From: Aldrovandia affinis
Taxonomy: Eukaryota; Chordata; Actinopteri; Notacanthiformes; Halosauridae
Reading direction: 5' to 3'
NCBI GenBank assembly: GCA_029706075.1
Contig: JAINUG010000005.1
Span: 5,755,001 to 5,819,000, forward strand
DNA: 64,000 bases
Part shown: in pieces, positions 63,695-64,000 of the stretch
Layout: the number at the start of each line of letters is the position of its first letter
How positions within the stretch are numbered: the first letter of the stretch is position 1
Position numbers and translations under genes: made by a program
Notes under the pieces: model-generated
Seen by the model: the letters and a program-made list of their open reading frames with translations, nothing else
Told to the model about the DNA's origin: nothing
Databases searched by the model: none

Positions 63695-64000
63695 AGACTG
63701 ATGTTAATTATATTTTGTCCATGAATACTTATTAAATAATTCCAAATGGTCTGTCCGCTTCCTTTCATAGCTTTTCCCCTGATTGCGCTGCTTCCAGACG
63801 TGTATTTTCATATTAAAGCATTTAACCAATCACATTACATCATAGTCAGACACTCTCTGACTATCCAATCGAAGGGTGTGAATACGCTGACGTTACCTAG
63901 GCCTTCTAGAAGGCCTTCGTGTCCCCAACTCAAAATCTGATTGGTTGAAGCAACAGTTTGATCTAAATACCAAGATGGCGGCGCGTACACATCGCGAGGC
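63695..64000. other. No recognised gene at the right edge
   Basis: Contains CCTAGGCCTTCTAGAAGGCC, a near palindrome, at 63895-63914. The last bases (AAGATGGCGGCGCG) would fit a GC-rich promoter or start region, but the window ends there. Confidence 0.35.

Larger units (their letters stand above)
62290..64000 (-). mobile_element. hAT relic running off the window
   Basis: The left end CAGTGGCGGGCCGTGC at 62290 and a transposase C-terminus on the minus strand (63482-63694) point to a hAT element whose 5' part lies beyond 64000. CCTAGGCCTTC occurs both near the left end (62326) and at 63897. An LTR-like inverted duplication (62369-62915) and a SINE (63048-63427) are inserted between the end and the gene. 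Confidence 0.6.

Overview
The window looks like repeat-rich nuclear DNA of a fish, most likely a teleost. This rests on L2-type LINEs ending in the eel UnaL2-type 3' stem-loop with (TGTAA)n, several tRNA-derived fish-type SINEs, and hAT, Tc1, Tigger and PIF/Harbinger transposons lying beside an endogenous retrovirus. The species cannot be read from the sequence. I found no convincing host gene, rRNA, CRISPR array or prokaryotic feature. Nearly every recognisable coding stretch belongs to a mobile element, and most are broken.

Layout. 1-4.4 kb: two tRNA-SINE pieces, a hAT end, an ISL2EU-like transposase relic and a hAT relic with a BED-finger exon. 4.5-6.05 kb: L2 LINE with its 3' stem-loop. 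6.06-6.7 kb: gag-knuckle/protease relic of a Ty3/gypsy-like element. 6.98-16.74 kb: minus-strand endogenous retrovirus with 5' LTR, tRNA-Trp-type primer site, gag, protease, and pol and env remnants, polypurine tract and a truncated 3' LTR. 16.75-22.43 kb: CR1-like LINE with an intact-looking SGNH-esterase ORF1; its ORF2 is split by a Tigger element and a hAT element, both with readable target duplications. 22.43-24.5 kb: gypsy relic with integrase before reverse transcriptase (Gmr1-type order).

24.7-30 kb: hAT, Tc1, SINE, LTR-like and microsatellite pieces. 30.3-34.05 kb: L1/Tx1-type LINE. 34.31-36.39 kb: hAT copy with an 8-bp duplication and the first exons of a transposase. 36.8-39.04 kb: minus-strand L2-type LINE. 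39.3-41.86 kb: second L1/Tx1-type LINE, split by a solo LTR. 41.9-43.15 kb: broken zinc-finger protein that I judge transposon-derived. 43.6-50.1 kb: L2 ends, SINEs and a Tc1 relic. 51.1-52.97 kb: Tc1 relic, a polyadenylated segment and an LTR-like repeat. 52.97-55.3 kb: second hAT copy, carrying a SINE with a clean duplication. 55.94-59.66 kb: the best-preserved transposon, a two-gene PIF/Harbinger element with convergent Myb/SANT-like and DDE transposase genes. 60.5-61.4 kb: another L2 end. 62.3-64 kb: hAT relic with an inverted duplication and a full SINE.

The elements interact. The SINE at 57.16-57.38 kb ends in the stem-loop of the local L2 LINEs, so it plausibly used their reverse transcriptase. 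The internally deleted hAT and Tigger copies are non-autonomous and would have needed enzymes supplied in trans. The retrovirus has nearly identical LTRs around a badly decayed interior, which fits either a defective genome moved by a helper or LTR gene conversion.
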